DNA from: CBDCIS01 sp965217565
GTDB lineage: Bacteria; Chloroflexota; Dehalococcoidia; Lucifugimonadales; CATOSD01
Direction of reading: 5' to 3'
Assembly: GCA_965217565.1 (NCBI GenBank)
Contig: CBDCIS010000010.1
Coordinates: forward strand, 248,001-312,000
DNA: 64,000 nucleotides
The notes beneath the pieces are model-generated. The model was given only the letters and a program-made list of their open reading frames with translations, was not told where the DNA came from and ran no database searches. Numbering within the stretch: position 1 is the stretch's first letter; every line of letters begins with the position of its first letter. Made by a program: the position numbers and the translations under genes. Positions 8,677 to 16,438 of this stretch are shown piece by piece.

Positions 8677-9645
8677 TCACTGGCTCTCCTGCCCCGCGAT
8701 AACGCTCTCGATTTGCTGATTCCAACTTACTCTCAACGCCGTCGGGGCGTCTTCAGAATCCAAAAAGTTGGTCCACAGCGCTTCAATCCGCAGCTTCTTG
8801 GACGAGTGAATTGTCTTCGTTGAGGCCTCTTCGCGGCGCCAATCGCCGTAAAGCTCGTCCATGAGATCGCAGCGGTAGCTGGAGAGGGCGACCTTGCCCG
8901 TCGCTTCGCGCAGCGTCGCGGCAAGGTCGCGGTGCGCTTGCTCGTCCAGTTCGTAGCCGTATGCGCTGCTGTCCCCGCGCGTGGAGTGAACGCAGGGCGG
9001 GTCGCAGTAGAAGAGCGTGCCTGGGCTGTCGTACAGCCTGATGACGTCGGTCGCGGGGCGGTTCTCGATTTGCACTCGCAGCAGTCTCATGGCTATCTCG
9101 GGCAAGCCCTCCACACTGCCAAGCCACCTCGAGACTACGCCCGACATACCGGCGCGGGTCGTATTCTTGCAGTTTGCCCAGCGGCCTAGCGACGCTGTTT
9201 GAGCCAACCCGGTGCGCGTCTGACGCGCCCTGACGAAGAAGCGGCGAGCGCGCTCCAGGTTGGACAACTCCGCTTCACCGGTAGAGATTGCCAAAAAGAA
9301 CTCCTCGCGGGAGAATGGCGTCAGGCCGATGGCCTCGGCTAGTTCGTCCTTCTGTTCTCGCAGAACGCGGAAGAAGTTGACCACCTCGCCGTCTATGTCG
9401 TTGTAGGTTTCCACAGGGGAAGGCTCGCGGTTGAGAAGCACGGCGGCGGAGCCTCCAAACGGCTCGCAATAGTGATGGCAGTCCGGCAGGAGCGGTAGTA
9501 TCCAACTCAGATGGCTGAACTTTCCTCCATACCAGCCAAAAGCTATTCGCTTCCCGCCTCTCCGTCGAGCCTCCACGCCGTTTGTGGCGCGCGCTTCCCG
9601 CGGCAGCTCCGTATCGAGGTAGATCGTTGACGGCTTTCTTGACAT
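8677..9645 (-). CDS. D12-class adenine-N6 DNA methyltransferase
   Basis: A 322-residue Dam-like methyltransferase that would transfer a methyl group from SAM to adenine N6. Motif X/I elements are visible (FGWYGGK, CEPFGGSAAVLL), as is the catalytic motif IV region FYCDPPCVHSTRG. Motif IV is DPPC (residues 215-218) instead of the usual DPPY. The rest of the protein is intact, with KVALSSY downstream. The chosen ATG at 9645 lies inside a longer frame starting 9702. No restriction enzyme or specificity partner is nearby, so it is an orphan, perhaps of phage origin. An IS630 element sits directly upstream. Confidence 0.85.
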   Translation of the reverse strand: MSRKPSTIYLDTELPREARATNGVEARRRGGKRIAFGWYGGKFSHLSWILPLLPDCHHYCEPFGGSAAVLLNREPSPVETYNDIDGEVVNFFRVLREQKDELAEAIGLTPFSREEFFLAISTGEAELSNLERARRFFVRARQTRTGLAQTASLGRWANCKNTTRAGMSGVVSRWLGSVEGLPEIAMRLLRVQIENRPATDVIRLYDSPGTLFYCDPPCVHSTRGDSSAYGYELDEQAHRDLAATLREATGKVALSSYRCDLMDELYGDWRREEASTKTIHSSKKLRIEALWTNFLDSEDAPTALRVSWNQQIESVIAGQESQ

Positions 9646-9738
9646 GCTCACAGGCCCCTTTATAAGACATGCGTTCGCCACGCCATGATAACATGGAACC
9701 ACTGAGTTCTACAACGCCGGCCCGATTCTTATACCATT

Positions 9739-10332
9739 TCATGTTGACGAGGCCGCATAGTGTGCCGGAAGACTTCGCGTTGTGTGTTCGATCCAACTCC
9801 ACGCCGTGAGCGACCGCACCCGACCCGGATCAGATTCAAGCTCACTCAGGTAGGCGTCAACCGCCTTCATCTTCTCCTCTATGCTCCCGTATATCCTGCC
9901 CTCCACCCACCTGCGGACCTCTTGGAAGACCCGCTCAGCGGGATTCAGCTCAGGACTATATGCAGGCTGCACGATCGTTGCCACTCCAACAGTCCGTACT
10001 ATCTCACCCCGGTGACCACGCGCTCCATCCCACACCAGGGCCTCGATGTCCGAGTGATGCTTCAGGCCATCGACTGCCACCGCTATAGCCGCAGACTTCA
10101 TCGAATCGATCCAACCCCACAACAGCTTGCCCCTCCGAACGTCTACCACCAGGAACAGGTACATCCACTTGTAGACCATCTGCACTCGCTGATGCACCTT
10201 CACTCCACGACGACCCCACACCCTACGCACCATCCCCCGCAGGCCCACTCGCATCTCATCGGCAAAGCCAAAGGCCGTCTCAGAACTCACGCCCGCTTCG
10301 GCAAGGCAACAACCAAGCCCCCCTTTTTCCAC
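9739..10332 (-). CDS. IS630 transposase, C-terminal (DDE) frame
   Basis: Carries the catalytic RNase H-like core of the transposase. First Asp in FADEMRVG, second Asp in VWDGARGHRG, and Glu in NPAERVFQEVRRW, with the family spacing. It is in the -1 frame relative to the HTH half and probably needs frameshifting for expression. No internal stops are seen, so the element may be active. Confidence 0.8.
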   Translation of the reverse strand: MEKGGLGCCLAEAGVSSETAFGFADEMRVGLRGMVRRVWGRRGVKVHQRVQMVYKWMYLFLVVDVRRGKLLWGWIDSMKSAAIAVAVDGLKHHSDIEALVWDGARGHRGEIVRTVGVATIVQPAYSPELNPAERVFQEVRRWVEGRIYGSIEEKMKAVDAYLSELESDPGRVRSLTAWSWIEHTTRSLPAHYAASST

Positions 10333-10805
10333 GACTCCTGCGCAGCTACGTCTGCCTTCTCATGACGGCCCCTCGGGACCTTCGGGCTGCATCCCAACCT
10401 CTCAAGCAGACCATAGACGCTGCCCGACTTGTAGCTCACCCCATACTCGGACTCTATCCAGTCCCTGATCTCTCCCGCCGTTCTGAACCGTCCCGTCGAC
10501 ACCTCCTCGGTCAACTCCTGCTCTTCATCTGTGCTCAGAAAGCGCGGTTTGCCCATGCCTCCCATCTTGTGGGACAACACTCCTTCCACACCTCCCTCTC
10601 TATACCAGCCCACCCACGTCTGTACCGTCCGGTAGTGGACTCCCACCGCTCTTGCCGCCTCACCGAACTGCCATCCCGACCGCACCAGCCACAGTCCATG
10701 GAGTCGAGTACGAAGGCTAGTGTCACGTTCTGCCCGGTAGGCCGCCTTCAGCGCCTCCGGTGTATCCTCCCCATGCCAATCTATTCGAAGCGGTCGTCCG
10801 ATCAT
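10287..10805 (-). CDS. IS630 transposase, N-terminal (HTH) frame
   Basis: A 172-residue product containing the DNA-binding half of an IS630-family transposase. A winged HTH region (FGEAARAVGVHYRTVQTWVGWYREGG) is followed by a second helical domain ending at LGCSPKVPRGRH. It overlaps the DDE frame by 46 bases. The overlap contains A5G6 with G GGG GGC in the correct register for a -1 slip. Ribosomal frameshifting would join the two halves into one protein of about 345 residues. Confidence 0.8.
   Translation of the reverse strand: MIGRPLRIDWHGEDTPEALKAAYRAERDTSLRTRLHGLWLVRSGWQFGEAARAVGVHYRTVQTWVGWYREGGVEGVLSHKMGGMGKPRFLSTDEEQELTEEVSTGRFRTAGEIRDWIESEYGVSYKSGSVYGLLERLGCSPKVPRGRHEKADVAAQESWKKGGLVVALPKRA
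10317..10330 (-). promoter_or_regulatory. Putative -1 frameshift site in IS630
   Basis: On the coding strand the sequence reads TGG AAA AAG GGG GGC. The heptamer G GGG GGC fits X XXY YYZ for -1 slippage in the zero frame, and the slipped frame is exactly that of the DDE half. Confidence 0.55.
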
Positions 10806-10904
10806 CTGATACCCTCCAACACTGTATGTCGGCTAGAGCATGGATGAACTATTAGGACATCGCTAGATACTTCCAGGTCTTGTTATCATCAAATGGTATT
10901 AGAT

Positions 10905-11035
10905 GCTGTATCAGTTTAGTCGGTGACCCGTCCGTAGGGGCGTCCCTCGTGGGCGCCCAGATCATGGGACTACCAACCAGGGCAACCACAAGGAGCCTGT
11001 CCCTACGGGGATCTGACCGACTAGGTTGGTACAGC
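10905..11035. repeat. MITE-like element with 20-bp imperfect ends
   Basis: The left end GCTGTATCAGTTTAGTCGGT (from 10905) is matched by an inverted copy ending at 11035, GCTGTACCAACCTAGTCGGT when reversed, with four differences. The interior holds GTAGGGGC, GTGGGCGCCC and GTCCCTACGG segments that recur elsewhere in the window. No coding frame of interest is present. Confidence 0.65.
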
Positions 11036-11070
11036 CTCCCGATTCTCATTCGGGGCCGACCGGGGCACTC

Positions 11071-11493
11071 TCAGGCCATCGCGTATTTTGCGGTTACAGC
11101 GGTGTGCAGGCCGCCGCGCACGTTGTAGTCCAGCGTCACCGTCATACTCAGCGGTTGGCAGGATGCGACGAGGTCGTTCAGGATTCGGTTCGCGGCGTGC
11201 TCCTGTACGATGCCGACGTTCCTGTACGACAGCAGGTAATACTTCAGCGACTTGAGCTCTATGCACGACCTGTTCGGCAGGTACCTTATGGTGAGAACGC
11301 CCTGGTCCGGCAGGCCGGTCCAGGGGCATACAGCGGTGAACTCGTCGGTATCGATGGTGACCTCGGCATCCTGACCGGGGTATTCGTAGTCGAATGTCAG
11401 AAGACATTCAGCGTCTATCGCGGCCTCGGAATCGGCTGCGACGCGCCGGTCTAAGCTCTCGTACTTTTCTCGCAAATCCTGAATGGTTGCCAT
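11071..11493 (-). CDS. queF: NADPH-dependent preQ0 reductase QueF
   Basis: A 140-residue unimodular QueF that reduces the nitrile of 7-cyano-7-deazaguanine to preQ1 in queuosine biosynthesis. The nucleophilic C56 and D63 lie in TAVCPWTGLPDQG. The NADPH/substrate region ELKSLKYYLLSYRN and QEHAANRILNDL are characteristic, and the length matches the YkvM type. The gene stands alone between repeat-rich stretches, and no other queuosine genes are in the window. Confidence 0.93.
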   Translation of the reverse strand: MATIQDLREKYESLDRRVAADSEAAIDAECLLTFDYEYPGQDAEVTIDTDEFTAVCPWTGLPDQGVLTIRYLPNRSCIELKSLKYYLLSYRNVGIVQEHAANRILNDLVASCQPLSMTVTLDYNVRGGLHTAVTAKYAMA

Positions 11494-11844
11494 CCGCTCA
11501 CCTCGTCGTTGTAGATTGGCCGTAATTTGTAGTCATCGAAGTTGCCCTCGTTCCGATACCTGGGCGCCCACAAGAGAACGCCCCTACCGACTAACTGACT
11601 ATCTCAAAACTACTCTGGAGCATCAAAGTTTAGCATCTCAACGCACGTGGATTGCCGAGCGGCGAGCCATTGCGATGGGTTCCCGCTTTCGCGGGAAAGA
11701 CGGCGCTTTTGAGATAGTTACTAAACTGATACAGCATCCAACCACAAGGAGCGTGTCCCTACTTTTGGGATTCTGCTTTATACTATAGCCAATGGCGTTC
11801 CCTGAAAACACCCCCAATTCATCCGCGTTGCGGGGCATTTCTGC
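11494..11844. other. Repeat-filled intergenic region
   Basis: About 350 bp between queF and ccmA. It contains a fragment GGGCGCCCACAAGAGAACG (from about 11563), the 121-bp inverted-repeat element at 11598-11718, and an inverted GCTGTATCAGTTTAGT end at about 11720-11738 followed by CCACAAGGAG-GTCCCTAC. No gene was seen. Confidence 0.6.
11598..11718. repeat. MITE-like element, 12-bp ends with hairpin core
   Basis: ACTATCTCAAAA at 11598-11609 is perfectly inverted at 11707-11718, enclosing about 121 bp. Near the right side is the hairpin TTCCCGCTTTCGCGGGAA followed by AGACGGCG. The same hairpin-plus-AGACGG unit sits in the same relative place in the 120-bp element at 39421-39540. Confidence 0.6.
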
Positions 11845-12621
11845 GTGACTGGCATGAACAGAGTAGGAGCCTCAAAAAGCCGCGACATCGGCGAAGCTGG
11901 GCCAACGGGTTTGGCTATCGAGGTGAAGGGGCTTTCCAAGTCCTTTGGGCGGACGTCCGTCCTGCGCGACCTCGACTTCGAGGCGCGTTGGGGAGAGGCG
12001 CTCACGGTGCTGGGGCCGAACGGCTCGGGCAAGACGACGCTTATCAAGACGCTCGCAACGCTGACCAAGCCGGATGCCGGAACGATTCGCGTCGCGGGGC
12101 TTGACGTTGCGCGCAGTGGGCAAAGGGTTCGCGGCGTGATTGGCGTGTTGACGCATGACACGATGCTCTACGATCAACTCACCGGCTATGAGAACCTGAA
12201 GTTCTTCGCTCGCATGTTCAATCTCGACAGGATCGACGAGCGCGTCACTCACGCGGCGGAGCGTCTGGGCATGTCGTCCAGGCTGCGCCAGCGCGTTGGC
12301 ACGATGTCGCACGGCATGAGGAAGCGGTTCACCATCGCGCGCGCGCTGCTGCACGACCCCGCGATTCTTCTGATGGACGAGCCGGAGAGCGGCCTAGACC
12401 AGGAGGCGTTGGCGATTCTGGAGGAGATCATCGCGGACGAGACGGCGCCTCATCGAACCGTGGTAATGACCACACACAACCTCGAGCGAGGGCTTGCCCT
12501 GGGGCAGCGCGCGGCTATCCTGTCGCGTGGCCGGATAGTCTATCAGGGTTCGCTGGAGTGCGTCGGGGCCGATGCGCTCAGGGAGCAGTACTTTCGGCAT
12601 ACCGGGGCGCCGGTGTGTTGA
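11845..12621 (+). CDS. ccmA: Heme exporter ATP-binding protein CcmA
   Basis: A 258-residue ABC ATPase. Landmarks are Walker A GPNGSGKTT, signature region MSHGMRKRF (a degenerate form seen in CcmA-type ATPases), Walker B ILLMDEPESGLD and the switch histidine in TTHNLE. It overlaps the next gene, a CcmB membrane subunit, by seven bases, so translation is coupled. Together they would release heme-loaded CcmE in type I cytochrome c maturation. The start is ATG 11845; a later internal start cannot be excluded because the first 25 residues are not typical ATPase sequence. No ccmC, ccmE or ccmF lies in the window. Confidence 0.85.
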   Translation: MTGMNRVGASKSRDIGEAGPTGLAIEVKGLSKSFGRTSVLRDLDFEARWGEALTVLGPNGSGKTTLIKTLATLTKPDAGTIRVAGLDVARSGQRVRGVIGVLTHDTMLYDQLTGYENLKFFARMFNLDRIDERVTHAAERLGMSSRLRQRVGTMSHGMRKRFTIARALLHDPAILLMDEPESGLDQEALAILEEIIADETAPHRTVVMTTHNLERGLALGQRAAILSRGRIVYQGSLECVGADALREQYFRHTGAPVC

Positions 12622-13286
12622 AGGGCTACTGGAGGGCCGCGCTCGCTCTGCTCTGGAAGGACGTTCTTCTGGAGCTAAGGAGCAAAGACATCGTGGTGTC
12701 CGTGCTGGTGTTCGCGCTGCTGGTGGTGGTCATCTTCAACTTCGCCATAGACCCCACTCCGCAGATGGTCGCTGTGGTCGCTCCCGGAATCCTGTGGGTG
12801 GCGTTCACCTTTGGCGGCGTACTGGGACTGAGCCGCTCGTTCGCGCTAGAGAAGGAGGGAGGCGGATTCCAGGGCCTCATGCTCGCGCCGGTGGGACGCG
12901 ACGCTATCTACTTCGGGAAGATGCTGGCGAACTTCCTGTTCATGCTGGTGGTCGAGGCGCTGGTCTTTCCCGTGTTCGCCGCGCTGTTCAATCTGTCGCC
13001 GGCGATGCCTGAACTGATCCCGGTGGCGCTGCTTTCCACGCTGGGCATTGCGGCGGTTGGCACGGTGTTCTCGGCGATGGCGGTTAATACCAGATCACGC
13101 GAGATTATGCTGCCGCTGCTCTTCCTGCCGGTGGTTCTGCCCGTCGTCGTCGCGGCGGTGGAGGCGACGGGCGCAATCATCGGCGGCGCTGGCGAAACGA
13201 CCCGCTGGATTCCTCTGCTCGCGGTGTTCGACGTAATCTTCCTCGTGATATGCCCCGCGGCGTTCAGCCTGGTGGTGGAAGAGTAG
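12615..13286 (+). CDS. ccmB: Heme exporter membrane subunit CcmB
   Basis: A roughly 223-residue polytopic membrane protein matching CcmB. It begins near LKGYWRAALALLWKDVLLELRS, followed by SVLVFALLVVVIFNF, and then SRSFALEKEGGGFQGLMLAPV, which is typical of the family. About six hydrophobic helices are visible. The start is taken as GTG 12615 (or TTG 12618), overlapping the ccmA stop. CcmB is the permease partner of CcmA in cytochrome c maturation. The neighbour on the other side, ccdA about 5 kb away, supplies reductant for the same process. Confidence 0.88.
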   Translation: MLKGYWRAALALLWKDVLLELRSKDIVVSVLVFALLVVVIFNFAIDPTPQMVAVVAPGILWVAFTFGGVLGLSRSFALEKEGGGFQGLMLAPVGRDAIYFGKMLANFLFMLVVEALVFPVFAALFNLSPAMPELIPVALLSTLGIAAVGTVFSAMAVNTRSREIMLPLLFLPVVLPVVVAAVEATGAIIGGAGETTRWIPLLAVFDVIFLVICPAAFSLVVEE

Positions 13287-13663
13287 CAGCGCCGCCCTGT
13301 GGTCGCCCTGGTTGCGCGATGGCCAACCGGGGCAATCGCAAGGGATTGCGCCCACAAATGAGACCGGTTAGAGGCTCGCCGGGAAATTGACACCTCTAGG
13401 CTCAACCTGATATATTGGTTTGCGCATCAAGGGTTGCGAAATCATCTTACCTCGGCATAGCGCAAGCTCAATTGGAACGCTCTTATCTATGGGCATATCA
13501 ACCCTGAAGTTGGGTGGCGAGGGCATTACGGCCTTCAAGGGCATATGAACATTCCACATCCCACCGGACATCCCAGGTCCCTCATGGTTTCCCCGGGTCG
13601 CGAAATGGATGCCCCCGGCGGCTCGTCCCATGCGCACGCTCCCCAGCTCCCCGGAGGCGTCAT
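13287..13663. other. Intergenic leader region upstream of korA
   Basis: The first 75 bp carry a repeat fragment (GGCCAACCGGGGCAATCGCAAGGGATTG). A promoter-like sequence lies at 13387-13416, leaving a leader of about 240 bp before korA. A reverse-strand frame at 13368-13772 has no family resemblance and is not called. Confidence 0.45.
13387..13416 (+). promoter_or_regulatory. Sigma-70-like promoter for korAB
   Basis: TTGACA at 13387-13392 and TATATT at 13411-13416 are separated by 18 bases, close to the sigma-70 consensus. Transcription would begin near 13423 and leave a 5' leader of about 240 nt. Confidence 0.5.
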
Positions 13664-15379
13664 TTGAAGAAGAGTGACTTTGTAGTTCGATTCGCGGGAG
13701 AAGGAGGCCAGGGGGTCGTAACCTCGGCCGAAGGGCTGGCTCAGGCCGCCACTCAGGAGGGCTACTACGCACAAACCTTCGCCACCTTTCCCTCGCAGAT
13801 TATGGGCGGGCCAACGTGGACGCAGACTCGCATCGCCACCTCAGAGGTCCTGAGTTCGGGTGACGACCTGGACGTGCTGGTGGCGTTCAACCGTGAGGCT
13901 TACGACACCCACTCGGACGAGGTGCGCGAGGGGGGAGTCGTAATCTACGACTCTGGCGCATTCGACCTGGAGTACACGGGCAACAGCTTTGGAATGCCTT
14001 TCGACGAGCTCGCCAGGTCCACCGGCAACAACCGGGCCGCCAACATGGTGGTTATCGGCGCGCTCGCGTACCTCGTACAGATGCCGCAGAACATCCTCGA
14101 AGAGTTTGTCACCAAGCGATTCACCAGGGGGCGTCCCAACGACGAACAGATTATAAGCTCCAATATCCAGGCGCTCTCGTTGGGCCGAGAGGAGGCCCAG
14201 AGAAGCGGATTCAGCCTCGGCGAGTTGAGCACTCCCATCAGGCCGGAGGGCGAGCAGATTCTGCTCAACGGCAACCAGGCCATTGCCCTCGGCGCGTTGA
14301 CGGCGGGGCTCGACTTCTACGTCGGCTATCCCATATCTCCGGCCACCTCGATTCTCGTCTGGATGGAGCAGAACCTGGTGGGGCCCGGAAAGTTCTGCTA
14401 CCAAGCAAGTTCGGAGATAGAATCGATAACGTCCATAGTCGGAGCGGGCTTCTCGGGCAAGAAGGCCATGACCGCGACGGCCGGACCTGGCTTCTCCCTC
14501 ATGAGCGAAGGTCTCGGGCTGGCCTGGATGGCGGAGATACCGGTGGTAATCGCTGACATCCAGCGAGGCGGCCCGGCGACAGGGCTGCCGACAAAGACCG
14601 AGCAGTCCGATCTGATGGCGGCCATGTTCCCTTCCCACGGAGATGTCAAGTTGCCCATCATAGCGCCCGGCACCGTGGAGGAGTGCTTCTACGCCGCCGT
14701 CCACGCGGTGAACTGGGCGGAACGCTACCAGGGGCCGGTAGTGCTTCTCAGCGAACACGCCCTGTCGGAGCGCAACCAGAACATCCCCAAGCCGGACCTG
14801 GGTAAGGTAAAGGTGGAGAACCGCAGCGTCTATGAGGGCGCGAACGGCTATAACCGCTACGACGGGTGGGAGATGTCGCCGATGCCCATTCCGGGCAATC
14901 CGGGCAGCTACGTGGCTAACGGCAGCGAGCACGACGGCATGGGAGACACCACGCACCTTCCCCAGCGTCATATCCAGATGACCAACCGCCGTTTCAGCAA
15001 GGTGAAGCTGCTGGAGAACGAGGACTACGAAAGCCGCAACACGCACGCCTCCGTCGCCGTCATGCCGTGGGGAGGCTCCAAGGGGCCAGCGCAGGCCGCG
15101 TACGCGGAACTGACGCGTGACGGTCAGGACCTGGCCTGGTACTACACGATGTTCCTGAACCCGCTCCCTCCCAGGCTGTTGGAGGAGTTGAGGGAGAAGG
15201 AACTGGTCATAGTGCCTGAGTTGAACTTCCAGGGACAGTTCTCCTCCATACTGCGCTCTTACGGCGTGCGCGCGGAGTCGATCACTCAGATCACAGGCCT
15301 GCCATTCAAGGTCAAAGACTTAGTAGAGCTCGTTGGCGAGAGAGTCAAGCAGGGGAGCAAAGAGAGGGTTACAGCATGA
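13664..15379 (+). CDS. korA: 2-oxoacid:acceptor oxidoreductase, alpha/gamma fusion
   Basis: A 571-residue fusion of the gamma domain (residues 1 to about 190, with GEGGQGVVTSAEG) and the alpha pyrimidine-binding domain (about 205-560, with YPISPATSI and ATAGPGFSLMSEGLGLA). With the following beta subunit it forms a CoA-acylating 2-oxoglutarate or related oxoacid:ferredoxin oxidoreductase. The start is TTG 13664 behind GGAGG at six bases; upstream in-frame sequence is proline/arginine-rich and unlike the family. Its stop overlaps the korB start as ATGA, indicating translational coupling. Pyruvate or branched-chain oxoacids remain alternative substrates. Confidence 0.9.
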   Translation: MKKSDFVVRFAGEGGQGVVTSAEGLAQAATQEGYYAQTFATFPSQIMGGPTWTQTRIATSEVLSSGDDLDVLVAFNREAYDTHSDEVREGGVVIYDSGAFDLEYTGNSFGMPFDELARSTGNNRAANMVVIGALAYLVQMPQNILEEFVTKRFTRGRPNDEQIISSNIQALSLGREEAQRSGFSLGELSTPIRPEGEQILLNGNQAIALGALTAGLDFYVGYPISPATSILVWMEQNLVGPGKFCYQASSEIESITSIVGAGFSGKKAMTATAGPGFSLMSEGLGLAWMAEIPVVIADIQRGGPATGLPTKTEQSDLMAAMFPSHGDVKLPIIAPGTVEECFYAAVHAVNWAERYQGPVVLLSEHALSERNQNIPKPDLGKVKVENRSVYEGANGYNRYDGWEMSPMPIPGNPGSYVANGSEHDGMGDTTHLPQRHIQMTNRRFSKVKLLENEDYESRNTHASVAVMPWGGSKGPAQAAYAELTRDGQDLAWYYTMFLNPLPPRLLEELREKELVIVPELNFQGQFSSILRSYGVRAESITQITGLPFKVKDLVELVGERVKQGSKERVTA

Positions 15380-16242
15380 GCGCAAAGAATCCAGAGTACG
15401 ACTTCAAGTGGTGCCCAGGCTGCGGGGACTTCGGAGTGCGCCGGGCGCTCGAGAGCGCCCTGGGCCAGCGAGCTATCGAGATGGAACTTCCCGCCGAGAA
15501 CAACGTAGTCGTGGCCGGCATCGGATGCTCCGGCAACATGATTCACCTGCTCGAGGGCGATATGCCCTACGGATTCCATGGCATACACGGCAGGACCCTT
15601 CCAGTAGCCATGGGAGTCAAGATGGGCCGCCCCGACCTCAACGTGGTGGTTGTCGCCGGCGATGGCGACTTCCTCGGCATAGGCTTGGAGCACATCGGCC
15701 CGCAGGCCGCGCGCAACCTGGACGTCGCGGTGGTGGTGATGGACAACCAGGTGTACGGCCTTACGAAGGGACAGAGTTCTCCGACGACGGAATTGGGCGA
15801 GATAACGAGTTCAACGCCCTACGGCAAGCCCGAGGAGGCTCTTGACGCGCTGAAACTGTACCTGACTATGGGCGCTTCCTACGTGGCCTCGACACTTTCG
15901 ACGAAGGTCAGGGACATGGGGCTGCTTATCAAGGACGCTATGAACCATCCCGGCTTCGCGGTGGTTCACGTGCAGTCGCCCTGCACGACCTACAACAACA
16001 CCTTCGAGGTGTTGAAAGGCAACCCGAAGAAAGGCATAGCGCCGCTGGCTTGGGACATACCCGATGACCACGACCCCGCGGACCAGGAAGCGGCGTACAA
16101 GATAGCCAATTCCGGCGGCGTGCCGGTTGGGGTGCTGTACCGCGACGAGTCGAGGATGACTTTCAACCAACGGGCCGTCGAAATGGCAAGCAAGGCCAAG
16201 CCCAAGACGCCGGAGGAGTTGCTGAAGTCCTACGCGATCTAG
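15376..16242 (+). CDS. korB: 2-oxoacid:acceptor oxidoreductase, beta subunit
   Basis: A 288-residue thiamine-diphosphate and Fe-S subunit. WCPGCGDFGV and GIGCSGN supply cluster cysteines, and GDGDFLGIGLEH followed by MDNQVYGLTKGQ is the ThDP/Mg site. It ends with the KorB-typical C-terminal region. It is translationally coupled to the alpha subunit (ATGA overlap) and followed by a strong hairpin terminator, so the operon is korA-korB only. Electrons go to ferredoxin in the cytoplasm. Confidence 0.92.
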   Translation: MSAKNPEYDFKWCPGCGDFGVRRALESALGQRAIEMELPAENNVVVAGIGCSGNMIHLLEGDMPYGFHGIHGRTLPVAMGVKMGRPDLNVVVVAGDGDFLGIGLEHIGPQAARNLDVAVVVMDNQVYGLTKGQSSPTTELGEITSSTPYGKPEEALDALKLYLTMGASYVASTLSTKVRDMGLLIKDAMNHPGFAVVHVQSPCTTYNNTFEVLKGNPKKGIAPLAWDIPDDHDPADQEAAYKIANSGGVPVGVLYRDESRMTFNQRAVEMASKAKPKTPEELLKSYAI

Positions 16243-16272
16243 AAGGTCTCCGCGCTGTTCGATTGTGGCGAA

Positions 16273-16302
16273 AGAGCGCCCCAACGATTGCTGGGGCGCT
16301 CT
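16273..16302 (+). terminator. korAB terminator
   Basis: An 11-bp perfect stem (AGAGCGCCCCA / TGGGGCGCTCT) with an eight-base loop is followed by TGGTTTG. It lies 30 bp past the korB stop. Confidence 0.75.
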
Positions 16303-16438
16303 TGGTTTGTCCGAGATTAGAGTGTTCGAGCAGGGAGAAAGCCGCTTTGAAGTTGTTGCGTCAATGCGTAGCTCGCGGGGACACGTGGCCCTTCAGGTAG
16401 GCTTCACCGTAGCCGCGCTCATCAGTTTGCTCGCTCCG

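Larger units (their letters stand above)
9739..10805 (-). mobile_element. IS630-family insertion sequence
   Basis: Two overlapping frames (10805-10287 and 10332-9739) encode an HTH half and a DDE half of an IS630-type transposase. They are joined by a slippery run at 10317-10330. Terminal inverted repeats were not recognised with confidence, so only the coding extent is given. The element separates the adenine methylase from a repeat-rich stretch upstream of queF. Confidence 0.85.

Noticed and set aside
10362..10847. Plus-strand frame opposite the IS630 HTH half
   Set aside because: Antisense to transposase; composition is Pro/Ser/His-rich noise.
13368..13772. Minus-strand frame in the korA leader considered as a small gene
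   Set aside because: No family resemblance, overlaps the korA start, and lacks a convincing ribosome site.
13841..15046. A 401-codon minus-strand frame opposite korA
   Set aside because: Antisense shadow; korA has all expected motifs and a good ribosome site.
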